NCBI GenBank assembly: GCA_008501825.1
Contig: QQUA01000020.1
Coordinates: 1 to 64,000, forward strand
Source of the DNA: Planctomycetota bacterium
GTDB taxonomy: Bacteria; Planctomycetota; UBA1135
Direction: 5' to 3'
DNA: 64,000 nucleotides
Under the pieces are notes generated by a model that worked only from the letters and a program-made list of their open reading frames with translations, had not been told where the DNA came from and did no database searches. Shown in pieces: positions 24,872 to 32,840 of this stretch (position 1 is its first letter; each line of letters opens with the position of its first letter). A program made the translations under genes and the position numbers.

Positions 24872-25901
24872 CGCCTCGGGTGATGTCGATCTTCCGCGCC
24901 CGGATCCCCTAACCAAGGTTCCTATTCTCATTCTTTATCCCCATAGCCGTTGCAATTGCCGGTGCTTGATGTGCGATATTTGGAAAAACACCGACCGCCA
25001 AGAGATATCCCTTGAAAAGCTGAAGGGGTGGCTGGATTCCTGGTACGAAGGAGGCGTTCGCCAAATTGTACTCTCCGGCGGGGAAGCCTTGATGCACAGC
25101 CGAGCGGAGCAGTTTATGGCTGCATTGCACCAAAGAGGTTTTTCCGTGATTCTGTTGAGCACTGGCCTCTTGCTGCAAAAATACTCGCAATGCTTGGTGA
25201 AATATTGCAGCCAGGTCATTGTCAGCCTCGACGGCCCGGAAACCGTCCACGACGCCATTCGGAGGATTCCTCGAGCCTATGCCAAGATGAAATCCGGCAT
25301 CGAGGCCATCCGAGCGGAGCAAAGCGACTTCTGTATTCGCGGTCGTTGTACGGTTCAGAAAGCGAACTTTCAATCCATACGAGCCACCGTTTCGGCCGCT
25401 GAAGACTTGGGCCTCGACCAGATCTCTTTTCTCGCCGTCGACACCACTTCCGAAGCCTTCGACCGCCCAGGAGGCTGGGACGAGGATCAACAAGCCAGCG
25501 TAGGCCTGAAGGAAGAGGATCTGCCGCTTTTGAAAGCCGAACTTCAGCAACTCTTCCAGGAGCATTCCAGGAATTTTGAACGTGGTTTCATCGCTGAAAG
25601 CCCCGATAAATTGAAGTTGAGACTTTTGGCTTATTTCCAGGCAAGCCTGGGTAAGGGGGAATTCCCTCCCTTGCGTTGCAATGCCCCGTGGGTCTCCGCG
25701 GTCCTGGAAGCGAATGGCACCTTACGCCCATGCTTCTTCCACCGCCCTTACGGGCGCCTGCTTCCGGAGCAGGATCTGATCCAAAGCTTGAATTCCGCCT
25801 CAGCTCGAAGCTTTCGTGGCGCTTTGAAAGTGGAAGAAAATCCGATTTGCCGCCGTTGTGTTTGTTTCCTGGCCTTGGAGAAGGAGGAAACTCCAAAGTG
25901 A
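24864..25901 (+). CDS. Radical SAM protein with SPASM-like C terminus
   Basis: The product has 345 residues from GTG 24864, which overlaps the methyltransferase stop by eight bases. The cluster motif is C30-NCR-C34-LM-C37, directly after an N-terminal strand (VPILILYPHSRC), so there is no B12 domain. The barrel has VLSGGEALMH and VIVSLDGPETVHDAIR, typical of peptide-modifying and other SPASM/twitch enzymes. Extra cysteines near the C terminus (RCNAPW, LRPCFFHRP, ICRRCVCF) can bind one auxiliary Fe-S cluster. Family members modify ribosomal peptides or carry out other radical chemistry. No PqqD-like partner domain is visible in it. Confidence 0.85.
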   Translation: MFDASGDVDLPRPDPLTKVPILILYPHSRCNCRCLMCDIWKNTDRQEISLEKLKGWLDSWYEGGVRQIVLSGGEALMHSRAEQFMAALHQRGFSVILLSTGLLLQKYSQCLVKYCSQVIVSLDGPETVHDAIRRIPRAYAKMKSGIEAIRAEQSDFCIRGRCTVQKANFQSIRATVSAAEDLGLDQISFLAVDTTSEAFDRPGGWDEDQQASVGLKEEDLPLLKAELQQLFQEHSRNFERGFIAESPDKLKLRLLAYFQASLGKGEFPPLRCNAPWVSAVLEANGTLRPCFFHRPYGRLLPEQDLIQSLNSASARSFRGALKVEENPICRRCVCFLALEKEETPK

Positions 25902-27082
25902 GTTCCAAGGTAGCCCATCTTCAGGGCCTGACTTTGGTTTCTCCCCATGGGTGCCGCCGGCAAGACCTATGGCTGGAAGGCGAGTATTTTCGACTTCCAA
26001 GCCAACGCTCAGGGTTGAAGTTGAGTTTGGAAAATACCTGGGCTTTCCCGGCCTTCGTCAACGGCCACGATCATCTCCATCTGAACTCCATGGCAGGCCT
26101 CCCGGATCCTCCGGGGTTCACGAATGCAGTTGATTGGGCTGCCTGGCTTCAAAAAGAGCACGATCGCCGGCCCTCCAAGATTTCCACTCACGACCCTCGC
26201 CGATTTCATCACGGCGCCTGGAAAAACTTACTGAGCGGAGCGACTTCGGTAGCCCATCACGATCCGATTCCGGCGTCCATCGATCCCACCCACTATTTGA
26301 TCGATCTCATCCCCATCAAATGGTGTCATTCCCTGGCCTTTGCCGGCAAATATGGACCAGGCCTCCAAGAAAGTCGGCAGGGGTTGCAACCACGGCAGGC
26401 CTGGGTCATCCATGCCGCAGAAGGCACCGATGAGGAAGCGGCGCACGAAGTTCAGCAATTGCAACAACTTGGTTTTTTAGATTCTCGCACTGTCTTGGTT
26501 CACGGAGTGGGAATCCGCGAAAACCAACGCTCTTGGGTTCAGCAAAGTGGAGCGAAGTTGGTTTGGTGCCCGAGCAGCAATCTCAAAATCTTGAATCGCA
26601 GCATAGATCCTGCCCCATATTTACAAAGGGAAAGCCTTTGTCTAGGCACCGACTCCCGCCTTTCCGGCAGCCAAGATCTGATCAGCGAAATGAAAGCCGC
26701 CCGGGAACTGTACCCATTGGACGGTGCATCTCTCTTGAAACTGGTTACGACCCATCCAAGGCGGATTTTTTTTCTGGATGGCCACGAAGCCTTCCGCCCT
26801 GAAAGCCGAGCTGATTTTCTTTTGATTCAAGCCGGGGACAACCCGTGGGATGCTCTACTCAATCTTAAAAGGAATGACATCGCGGCAGTAGTCAAAGGCG
26901 GAATGCCGGCCTTGGCCGACCCAACTTTTGCTTCCTGGTTCGATTATTTCGGTATCGCCACCCGCCTTCTCTGGCTCGACGGAAAGCCCAAACTGATTCG
27001 GGAAGATTGGCTGCAGGATTTTCCAGGTTGGGAATGGGAGCCCGGCCTTTCCCTCCATCATCCGGAGACCGTGGATGAATAG
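25898..27082 (+). CDS. Amidohydrolase-superfamily enzyme
   Basis: The product has 394 residues from GTG 25898, preceded by AAGGAGG at 25881-25887 and overlapping the previous stop (GTGA). The metal-binding pattern is visible: FVNGHDHLH (H57, H59), a later VIHAAEG and VLVHGVG (His ligands), and LGTDSRLSG (catalytic Asp). A small N-terminal beta domain (about 1-45) and a matching C-terminal strand fit the TrzN/AtzA/cytosine-deaminase branch. It should be a metal-dependent hydrolase or deaminase acting on a C-N bond; the substrate is unknown. Its place in the middle of a radical SAM/methyltransferase operon suggests tailoring of the same product. Confidence 0.8.
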   Translation: MSSKVAHLQGLTLVSPHGCRRQDLWLEGEYFRLPSQRSGLKLSLENTWAFPAFVNGHDHLHLNSMAGLPDPPGFTNAVDWAAWLQKEHDRRPSKISTHDPRRFHHGAWKNLLSGATSVAHHDPIPASIDPTHYLIDLIPIKWCHSLAFAGKYGPGLQESRQGLQPRQAWVIHAAEGTDEEAAHEVQQLQQLGFLDSRTVLVHGVGIRENQRSWVQQSGAKLVWCPSSNLKILNRSIDPAPYLQRESLCLGTDSRLSGSQDLISEMKAARELYPLDGASLLKLVTTHPRRIFFLDGHEAFRPESRADFLLIQAGDNPWDALLNLKRNDIAAVVKGGMPALADPTFASWFDYFGIATRLLWLDGKPKLIREDWLQDFPGWEWEPGLSLHHPETVDE

Positions 27083-27743
27083 GGCTCTACCGGTTGAAAC
27101 CGCCTATGCTTTATGGGCGGAAGTTTATGATCAGGAGAATCCGATTTCCCATTTGGATGAACTGGCGGTGAAGGCCCTTTCTCCAAATCCCCAGGAATGG
27201 CGATTCTTGGATGTCGGCTGCGGCACCGCCCGGCGATTACCTCAATCCGGGCCTTTCGTGGTCGGCATAGATCGAGTCGCGGCGATGCTTCGGATTGGAA
27301 AAGAAAAGCATCCGGACTTTCGACTGGCTCAGGGATGTGCCACCCGGCTGCCCTTCGCCGACGCCTGTTTCGAATTGATTTGGTGCCGGTTAATGGTCGG
27401 CCACCTCCCGAAACTCGACTCACTTTATCGGGAGCTAAGCCGAGTTTTAATTTCCGGAGGCCACTTGATCCTGACCGACTTTCACCCGGAGGCCACCGGT
27501 CGCGGCCTGGCTCGGAAGTTTAAGGACAAGGACGGCAAGGTTCACGAAGTCGTCCATTACCTCCATACGGTGGACGAGCACCGGGAAAAATCGAAAGAGA
27601 GCGGCTTATTCTTGGAGCAGAAATTGGATCTCGCCATCGGACCTGAAGTGTATTCATACTTTCAGCAACAGGGGCGCGAGCAAGCCTATCGAGAAAGTGC
27701 CGGAACTCGGGTACTGCTGGCCTTGCAATTTCGGAAAGCTTAG
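27075..27743 (+). CDS. SAM-dependent methyltransferase (UbiE-like)
   Basis: The product has 222 residues from ATG 27075, overlapping the amidohydrolase stop by eight bases. It has motif I FLDVGCGTARR (44-54), the acidic loop VVGIDRVAAM, CATRLPFADACFELIWC, and the post-motif LSRVLISGGHLILTDFHPE. These are typical of the Methyltransf_11 group, which includes ubiquinone and small-molecule methyltransferases. It is the last gene of the forward operon. Its final four bases overlap the convergent nucleotidyltransferase gene, so no room is left for a separate terminator. Confidence 0.85.
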   Translation: MNRALPVETAYALWAEVYDQENPISHLDELAVKALSPNPQEWRFLDVGCGTARRLPQSGPFVVGIDRVAAMLRIGKEKHPDFRLAQGCATRLPFADACFELIWCRLMVGHLPKLDSLYRELSRVLISGGHLILTDFHPEATGRGLARKFKDKDGKVHEVVHYLHTVDEHREKSKESGLFLEQKLDLAIGPEVYSYFQQQGREQAYRESAGTRVLLALQFRKA

Positions 27744-28966
27744 CCAAAGCCGGCCGATCCAGGGTCGTTTTGGAGAAATCGATCCAAACTCTGATCGGCG
27801 GTTTCCGCCTGCGAGCCCTGGAGAAATCGCCTGCGAACCCGAGTGGAACGCAATTGAGATCCTGAAAATTTGAGGCCGCGCCACAAGGCAACGCGAAATA
27901 CATTGCGGATGAAAGCCTTGGCCGCCGCAAACCGTCCTTTCTCCTTCGCCAAACGCTGCCAAGATAAAGCTTCCATCAACGGCATGCCGTGAAGAACCCG
28001 CTTTCTCGGACCGACCTTCATAAAAGTTCGAGACAATCGCTCGCCCAAATAGGACGAGTTGCTTGCATTCTCACCGACCAGCCCACTGGGCCGTGGCATG
28101 ATGTGATCCAGAGCTTCAACCATGGGCATCAAGGCTTCTTCGTTTAAAAAAGATCTCAGGGATGCCTGGTCCCATTGTCTCTCATAGGAGTCGGCCAGCA
28201 TGGCCCAGTCCAAAGCATCTCGAATTCTCCAGGCACAGTTGGAGCGAAGCTCCCATAAGAAATTGACGACCATGGCTTCTGGAGAAAGCCATGGCTCGCT
28301 CGCCCTTCCGCTTTGAAAGGGAAGCTTGCCGGACAAAATTTCCACGTTGGCTCGCAATAGATCCGGGGGATAGTCGGGGAGACAAGCCAAGTAACAACCT
28401 AAGGAAAGATGAGGAGAAGCGCCTCCCTTTTTCAGCTCCACCGTCGAGCAAAGACCGCTTTCCGAGGGGCGAAGCCGAACTGTGGAACTTGGACGAAACC
28501 CCCTCTTCCCAAACATGACCAGCGCACGGCGGTAATCCTCCTCAGCAAGGAAAAGCAAATCCACGTCCGCACATTGGCGTCCAGGGTAAGCAATCCCCGC
28601 CATTTCATAGGCGCTTCCTTTCAGAAAAAGGACGGAAATGCCGGAACTGGATAACTCTTCCCGGAGGATATCCCGCTCCTTCCATAAGGCCGATTGATGT
28701 TCTTCCATTCCATGGAGACATTTGTTGGCTAATTCCCGGCCGCTTTCAAAGTCCGGCTCTTCCAACAAGAGCCTAGAAAAATCCCAAACCACCTGATGGG
28801 GCATGGCAATCTTTTGAAAAGCCTCCTCGATTCCGCGTTGATGGATCTGGTCTCGCAATTGATCCCGAATCCAAAGCCGGACGGCAGGAAGTCTGGTGCC
28901 GTCCTCCTTCTTTTCTTCGGCGATCCTTCGGCCCTGAAAACTCATATTGGGATCATGCCTTAACAT
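27740..28966 (-). CDS. NTP_transf_5-type nucleotidyltransferase
   Basis: The product has about 408 residues from ATG 28966, or 401 from ATG 28945; neither has a clear ribosome-binding site. The middle carries FLKGSAYEM (KGS at 116-118) and CADVDLLF (D134, D136). This pattern of a conserved Gly-Ser and a pair of Asp defines the uncharacterised nucleotidyltransferase family that accompanies lasso-peptide, PqqD and radical SAM clusters. It would bind NTP and metal; the target is unknown. It is transcribed with the ABC exporter gene (14-base overlap) and converges on the forward operon. With the HprK-like kinase, it makes this locus resemble peptide clusters that carry a kinase and nucleotidyltransferase pair. 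Confidence 0.75.
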   Translation of the reverse strand: MLRHDPNMSFQGRRIAEEKKEDGTRLPAVRLWIRDQLRDQIHQRGIEEAFQKIAMPHQVVWDFSRLLLEEPDFESGRELANKCLHGMEEHQSALWKERDILREELSSSGISVLFLKGSAYEMAGIAYPGRQCADVDLLFLAEEDYRRALVMFGKRGFRPSSTVRLRPSESGLCSTVELKKGGASPHLSLGCYLACLPDYPPDLLRANVEILSGKLPFQSGRASEPWLSPEAMVVNFLWELRSNCAWRIRDALDWAMLADSYERQWDQASLRSFLNEEALMPMVEALDHIMPRPSGLVGENASNSSYLGERLSRTFMKVGPRKRVLHGMPLMEALSWQRLAKEKGRFAAAKAFIRNVFRVALWRGLKFSGSQLRSTRVRRRFLQGSQAETADQSLDRFLQNDPGSAGFG

Positions 28967-30728
28967 TCAGATTTTTTTGAAACCACCCGCCTTGGCTGGC
29001 TAACTGGCGATAATCGCCTTCCTCGATCAACCTCCCCCGATTCATGACCAAGATCCTGCCCTTAAATTCTTCGTCCGGAAGGAGGTGGCTGATCATAAAA
29101 CAAGTCCTGCCTTGAGCCGCTTGTGGCAGAAGTCGCATTAAACGAGCGGAACTTTCCGGATCCTGATTGGCCGTAGGCTCATCAAAAATCAAGATTTTTG
29201 GATCTCGAAGCAAAGCTCTGGCCAGCGCAACCCGCTGCCGTTGTCCTTGAGACAAGCGAGCGCCCCGTTCTCCCAGCATGGTGTCCAACCCAAGCGGCAA
29301 CTCCTCCAGCATTTCCGTGCAACCGGCCAAGGCAAGCGCTTGATTCCATTGCTCCGAGTTGGCTTGAGGATTTCCATATAGCAGGTTTTCCCGCAGGCTT
29401 CGGTGGAACAGAAAGGCCTCTGCCGGAACGAAACCCACTTGTTCCCGAAGCCACTGAAGCGGAAACCGCTCCATCGGTTGTCCGTCAAACAAGATTTCTC
29501 CGGAGGTGGGCTTTCGCAAACCGAGAAGCAAATGCATCAGGCTGGTTTTTCCGGCCCCGTTAGGACCGACAAGATAAACCACTTCTCCGGCGCTCACTTT
29601 GAAGTTGAGAGCGCTGATGGCCGTTTGGTGGTCATCAAATTGCAAATTCAACTCACGAACTTCCACTTCTCCCTGGAGCCGGCGACCTGGCGCTTCAATG
29701 CTTTCCCCGACCTCGCGCTCCACGGAAAATATTTCTACGACCCTTTGTAAACCGGCAGCGGATTGAGCCAGGAGTGGGGCTAAATTCAGGGCATTGCGCA
29801 TAGTCCCCACCAGGCGCTGAAGGAATATGAAAAAAGCCATGAGCGTGCCAATGCTGGATTGATCCTTCAGAATCCGATAAGCCCCTATAGCCACGGTCAG
29901 ATAGGCTCCGCAGGCCCCCATGATCCCGATGAAACGCCAGCTTTTCAAACCAAGGGAATCCCGCTGAATCCGGGTTTCCATCTCCCGATCCAGTTCCCCT
30001 TCAAAGGACCCAACTTCCTTTTGCTCCGTCCCGAAAAGTCGCAAAGTGAATATCCCAGCAAGTAATTCCATAAGGAATCCTCCCGTCCGAGCACTCTGTT
30101 CGCTCGCCACGGTGGACAGCTTTTTCATCCTGCGGGTGTGAAAAAGAACTCCGATCGCTGTAACCAACATCCAGCCGAACCCAACGGAGGCCAGGAACCA
30201 GTCAAGCCAAAAGAGCAAGGCAAAAAACAGGATGGCGCGCAACCCAAAGCCGAATAGCTCGACCAAGCGGTCGGTCATAAGATGCTCCACCGCGGCGACG
30301 TCCTCTCGCATCCGGGTTTGCCAGTAACCGGTATCCCGGCTTTGCAAATAGGGCCACGGCAGGTGCAGCACGTGGCGGCACAAATCCGAACTGAGTTGAA
30401 AACGGACTCGGTTGCGCAATTTAAGGGCCGTCACCTGTTGGCCGTAGGCGAACCACTGAGACGCAAAGCTGAAAAGCAATATGGCGAATGAGAGCCAAAG
30501 TAATTCGTCAAGGTCTTGTGAAGGAAGGCTGTGATCGAAAATTCGGCGGACCAGAAAGGGCGGCAGCAACCCGGTTCCGAGGCTGACCACCATCCAAAAC
30601 GAAAGAAGCCACCCAAGTCCTTTCTCAGCCTTCAAATACGGCCATAGCCTTCGATGCAAACGGAAGCCGGCACGAAACCGGTTCCTCCACGCCCTGAATG
30701 AATCGAAGAAGGCCTTCATAAGCGCCAC
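28953..30728 (-). CDS. ABC exporter, fused membrane and ATPase domains
   Basis: The product has 591 residues (GTG 30728; ATG 30719 is an alternative). It has an N-terminal six-helix export domain (about 20-330) and a C-terminal ATPase: Walker A GPNGAGKTS, signature LSQGQRQRVALARALL, Walker B ILIFDEPT and switch His in MISHLLPDE. It is an MsbA/McjD-like half-transporter that would work as a dimer in the inner membrane. It has no N-terminal C39 peptidase, so it would not cleave a leader. The start directly follows the stop of a small ORF (TGAGTG), suggesting translational coupling. It probably exports the product of the neighbouring radical SAM locus and gives self-protection; the substrate is inferred only from location. 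Confidence 0.9.
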   Translation of the reverse strand: MALMKAFFDSFRAWRNRFRAGFRLHRRLWPYLKAEKGLGWLLSFWMVVSLGTGLLPPFLVRRIFDHSLPSQDLDELLWLSFAILLFSFASQWFAYGQQVTALKLRNRVRFQLSSDLCRHVLHLPWPYLQSRDTGYWQTRMREDVAAVEHLMTDRLVELFGFGLRAILFFALLFWLDWFLASVGFGWMLVTAIGVLFHTRRMKKLSTVASEQSARTGGFLMELLAGIFTLRLFGTEQKEVGSFEGELDREMETRIQRDSLGLKSWRFIGIMGACGAYLTVAIGAYRILKDQSSIGTLMAFFIFLQRLVGTMRNALNLAPLLAQSAAGLQRVVEIFSVEREVGESIEAPGRRLQGEVEVRELNLQFDDHQTAISALNFKVSAGEVVYLVGPNGAGKTSLMHLLLGLRKPTSGEILFDGQPMERFPLQWLREQVGFVPAEAFLFHRSLRENLLYGNPQANSEQWNQALALAGCTEMLEELPLGLDTMLGERGARLSQGQRQRVALARALLRDPKILIFDEPTANQDPESSARLMRLLPQAAQGRTCFMISHLLPDEEFKGRILVMNRGRLIEEGDYRQLASQGGWFQKNLNVKA

Positions 30729-30932
30729 TCAAGTATAGCCTCCGGGAACACGAGTTTCCTTCACGGGGACACTATAAGCCCATAATTCAGCGGGATTTAG
30801 AAATCTGGCCCCAAGCTTGATTTGGGGTGGTAGGATTCGAGGAGCCACCCCGCCTGCGGTCGAAATCAAATCGGGCTCATCAATTCTCCAGCCGGTTCCA
30901 TCCAGACCAGGAATGGATCGACCGATAGACAA
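30729..30932 (-). CDS. Small ORF directly coupled to the ABC exporter, candidate precursor or accessory peptide
   Basis: A 67-codon frame starts at TTG 30932 and ends at TGA 30729-30731, immediately followed by the GTG of the exporter (TGAGTG). No ATG exists in the frame. The product is mildly acidic to neutral, with no Cys, and ends PVKETRVPGGYT; a Pro/Gly-rich middle (TAGGVAPRILPPQIKLGARF) is seen. I recognise no domain. Location in front of an exporter next to a kinase, a nucleotidyltransferase and four radical SAM genes would suit a precursor, but the sequence has no typical leader/core layout, and it could be a chance frame or a gene remnant. Confidence 0.35.
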   Translation of the reverse strand: MSIGRSIPGLDGTGWRIDEPDLISTAGGVAPRILPPQIKLGARFLNPAELWAYSVPVKETRVPGGYT

Positions 30933-30986
30933 GGAGACTTCCGCTCCGCGCCTGAGGTTCCATCGGGCGCCTAAGGACGAGGCGTA

Positions 30987-32804
30987 ATGACGGACAAAAA
31001 AGCCGTACGGAAATCGGCCAGGACTCAGGGACTATTATTTGGGTGGTCCATTGGCGCTCTGGAAGCAGGATTCGTGCTCTCGGCTCGGCCGACCTTGGCT
31101 CGGGATCCGGCCATTATCTTGGGAATGGTTTCCGCCCCGATGCTGGTCTACGGTTTACTGGGCGTTTTGCTCGGTCTCGTCGCCGGTAAACTTCTAAGCC
31201 GTTATCCCCTGCTCTGGTGGCTGGGCTATCCCCTCGGCTTGGCCGTATTACTTCGGGGACACCATGACATTCCGGTGGGCATGAACCCGCTGTATTTGGT
31301 TCTGGGATGCGCCGTCGCGTTGTCGTGTGCGGCTTTCGTCCTCTTCCCCAAACTTCCCGCCCACAGGTTCGTTCTTCCTGGGAAGATCCTGGTCGCGGCA
31401 ATGGTGATTGCCGCCAGTCTTCTTTGGACCGTTTTCCGCGAAAACGGCATCGTCCGAACCCCCTTGTCCAGCGAAGCGGCACCTCCAGATTCTCCCAATG
31501 TGGTGTTAGTTACCTGGGACACGGTTCGGGGGGACACTTTGCCCATATCCGGTGGCCAAGGACTGGACACGCCGAACTTGGACGCACTCGCCGAAGAAGG
31601 GGTGGTTCTCACCAACGTTCAAGCGGTGGCGCCAATTACGGCTCCGTCGCACATGTCGGTATTGACCGGGCTGTTTCCGCCCAATCACGGCGTTCGCTCT
31701 AACGGCGACTCCCTGATCGCCTTTTCGGCACCCAACCTGGCGGTTACATTAAGCGAACGCGGCTACGCTTGCGGCGGATTTGTTTCGGCGTACAACCTTC
31801 GTTCGCGTTTTGGTTTCCACCGCGGCTTCCATCATTACGACGATCGGAGGCCGACTCGCCCGCACGAGGCGGCAATCGGGTTTCTCTATTACGCCACTTT
31901 TTGGGGTCATCGTTTCATTCCCAAAACTTGGCTTTTCTCCAACATCAGCCGCAAAGGCCCGGATACCACTGCGAGAGCTTTGGAGTGGCTTCAGGATACG
32001 GATCGACCGATATTCCTTTGGCTCCATCTTTACGACGCACACGGCCCCTTCGCCCCGGATGAACCTTACCGAAGCCGTGCTTTAGCCCGGGCTCATGAAG
32101 GAGCCAGCGCGGTAAGCCCAGCCAGCCAACAGGACATGGTTTTACAGCGAGGGGAAATCGAGTTTTTGGACGATCTCCTCGGCGAGCTTTTGGAAGGTTT
32201 GGAGCAAAAAGATCCGGGATTGACCAATACCATCGTGACCTTGGTTTCGGACCACGGTGAGTGTTTCGGCGAGGGCGGCATTGAAACCAGCCACTATCAA
32301 AGTCTTTTCCAAGCCACTCAAAAGGTGGCGGCGGTAATCAAGCCTCATCAAGAGTGGGACTTGAGCGCGAGTCAGCGCAAAATCGACCATTCGGTGAGCC
32401 ACGTCGATTTGTTTCCGACCCTTTGCACGATTTTGGGCTTGGACCTGCCGGCCGACATTGACGGCAGGGATTTGGTGCCACTGCTGGAGGGAGAAAAAAT
32501 CGAACCTCGCCCCCTGTTCATGGAAGCCTACCAACACAGCCTGCTGGACGATCGACTCCAGGGTGTGATGGAAGGACGCTGGCAGTACGTCCGCTCCAAG
32601 GACGGCCGGGAGTTCCTTTACGACTTGGAAAGCGAGGACAATACCCTCAACCGTCTTGCGGACTATCCCGATATCCATCGGCGCCTTTCCCGCACCCTGG
32701 ATCAACTCCTGAACCAAATGCGCAACCTGGGCCAGGATCCCGGAGCATCCGAAACCAAAACCCAAGTGGCTTTGGACCAATTGGGCTACGGCGAGACGGA
32801 ATAA
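30987..32804 (+). CDS. Multi-pass sulfatase-fold protein (Thr nucleophile), copy A
   Basis: The product has 605 residues from ATG 30987, preceded by AAGGACGAGG. About five membrane segments lie between residues 13 and 150, followed by a periplasmic-type alkaline phosphatase-superfamily domain (about 170-560). Its first metal motif is TWDTVRGD (D178), the active-site loop TAPSHMSVLTG places T218 where sulfatases have Cys, and SDHGECFGEG supplies the later Asp and His. Five helices plus a Thr-nucleophile domain is the layout of lipoteichoic acid synthase and phosphoethanolamine transferases. A membrane phosphotransferase is therefore more likely than a sulfatase. The end is LDQLGYGETE. A paralogue follows 36 bases downstream; similarity of the two is clear along their length. 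Confidence 0.85.
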   Translation: MTDKKAVRKSARTQGLLFGWSIGALEAGFVLSARPTLARDPAIILGMVSAPMLVYGLLGVLLGLVAGKLLSRYPLLWWLGYPLGLAVLLRGHHDIPVGMNPLYLVLGCAVALSCAAFVLFPKLPAHRFVLPGKILVAAMVIAASLLWTVFRENGIVRTPLSSEAAPPDSPNVVLVTWDTVRGDTLPISGGQGLDTPNLDALAEEGVVLTNVQAVAPITAPSHMSVLTGLFPPNHGVRSNGDSLIAFSAPNLAVTLSERGYACGGFVSAYNLRSRFGFHRGFHHYDDRRPTRPHEAAIGFLYYATFWGHRFIPKTWLFSNISRKGPDTTARALEWLQDTDRPIFLWLHLYDAHGPFAPDEPYRSRALARAHEGASAVSPASQQDMVLQRGEIEFLDDLLGELLEGLEQKDPGLTNTIVTLVSDHGECFGEGGIETSHYQSLFQATQKVAAVIKPHQEWDLSASQRKIDHSVSHVDLFPTLCTILGLDLPADIDGRDLVPLLEGEKIEPRPLFMEAYQHSLLDDRLQGVMEGRWQYVRSKDGREFLYDLESEDNTLNRLADYPDIHRRLSRTLDQLLNQMRNLGQDPGASETKTQVALDQLGYGETE

Positions 32805-32839
32805 GGACCGGGGCCGGGTCAGGCTATACTTCCCGGTCC
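32805..32839 (+). promoter_or_regulatory. 8-bp hairpin with TATACT in its loop, between the sulfatase-fold paralogues
   Basis: GGACCGGG (32805-32812) pairs with CCCGGTCC (32832-32839) around a 19-base loop that contains TATACT (32825-32830). The hexamer ends ten bases before the ATG at 32841. The hairpin begins on the base after the upstream stop. It could be an operator over a promoter or an attenuating stem. Confidence 0.4.
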
Positions 32840-32840
32840 G

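Noticed and set aside
28953..30728. Peptidase-containing bacteriocin exporter
   Set aside because: There is no N-terminal C39 domain; the chain begins with the membrane domain.
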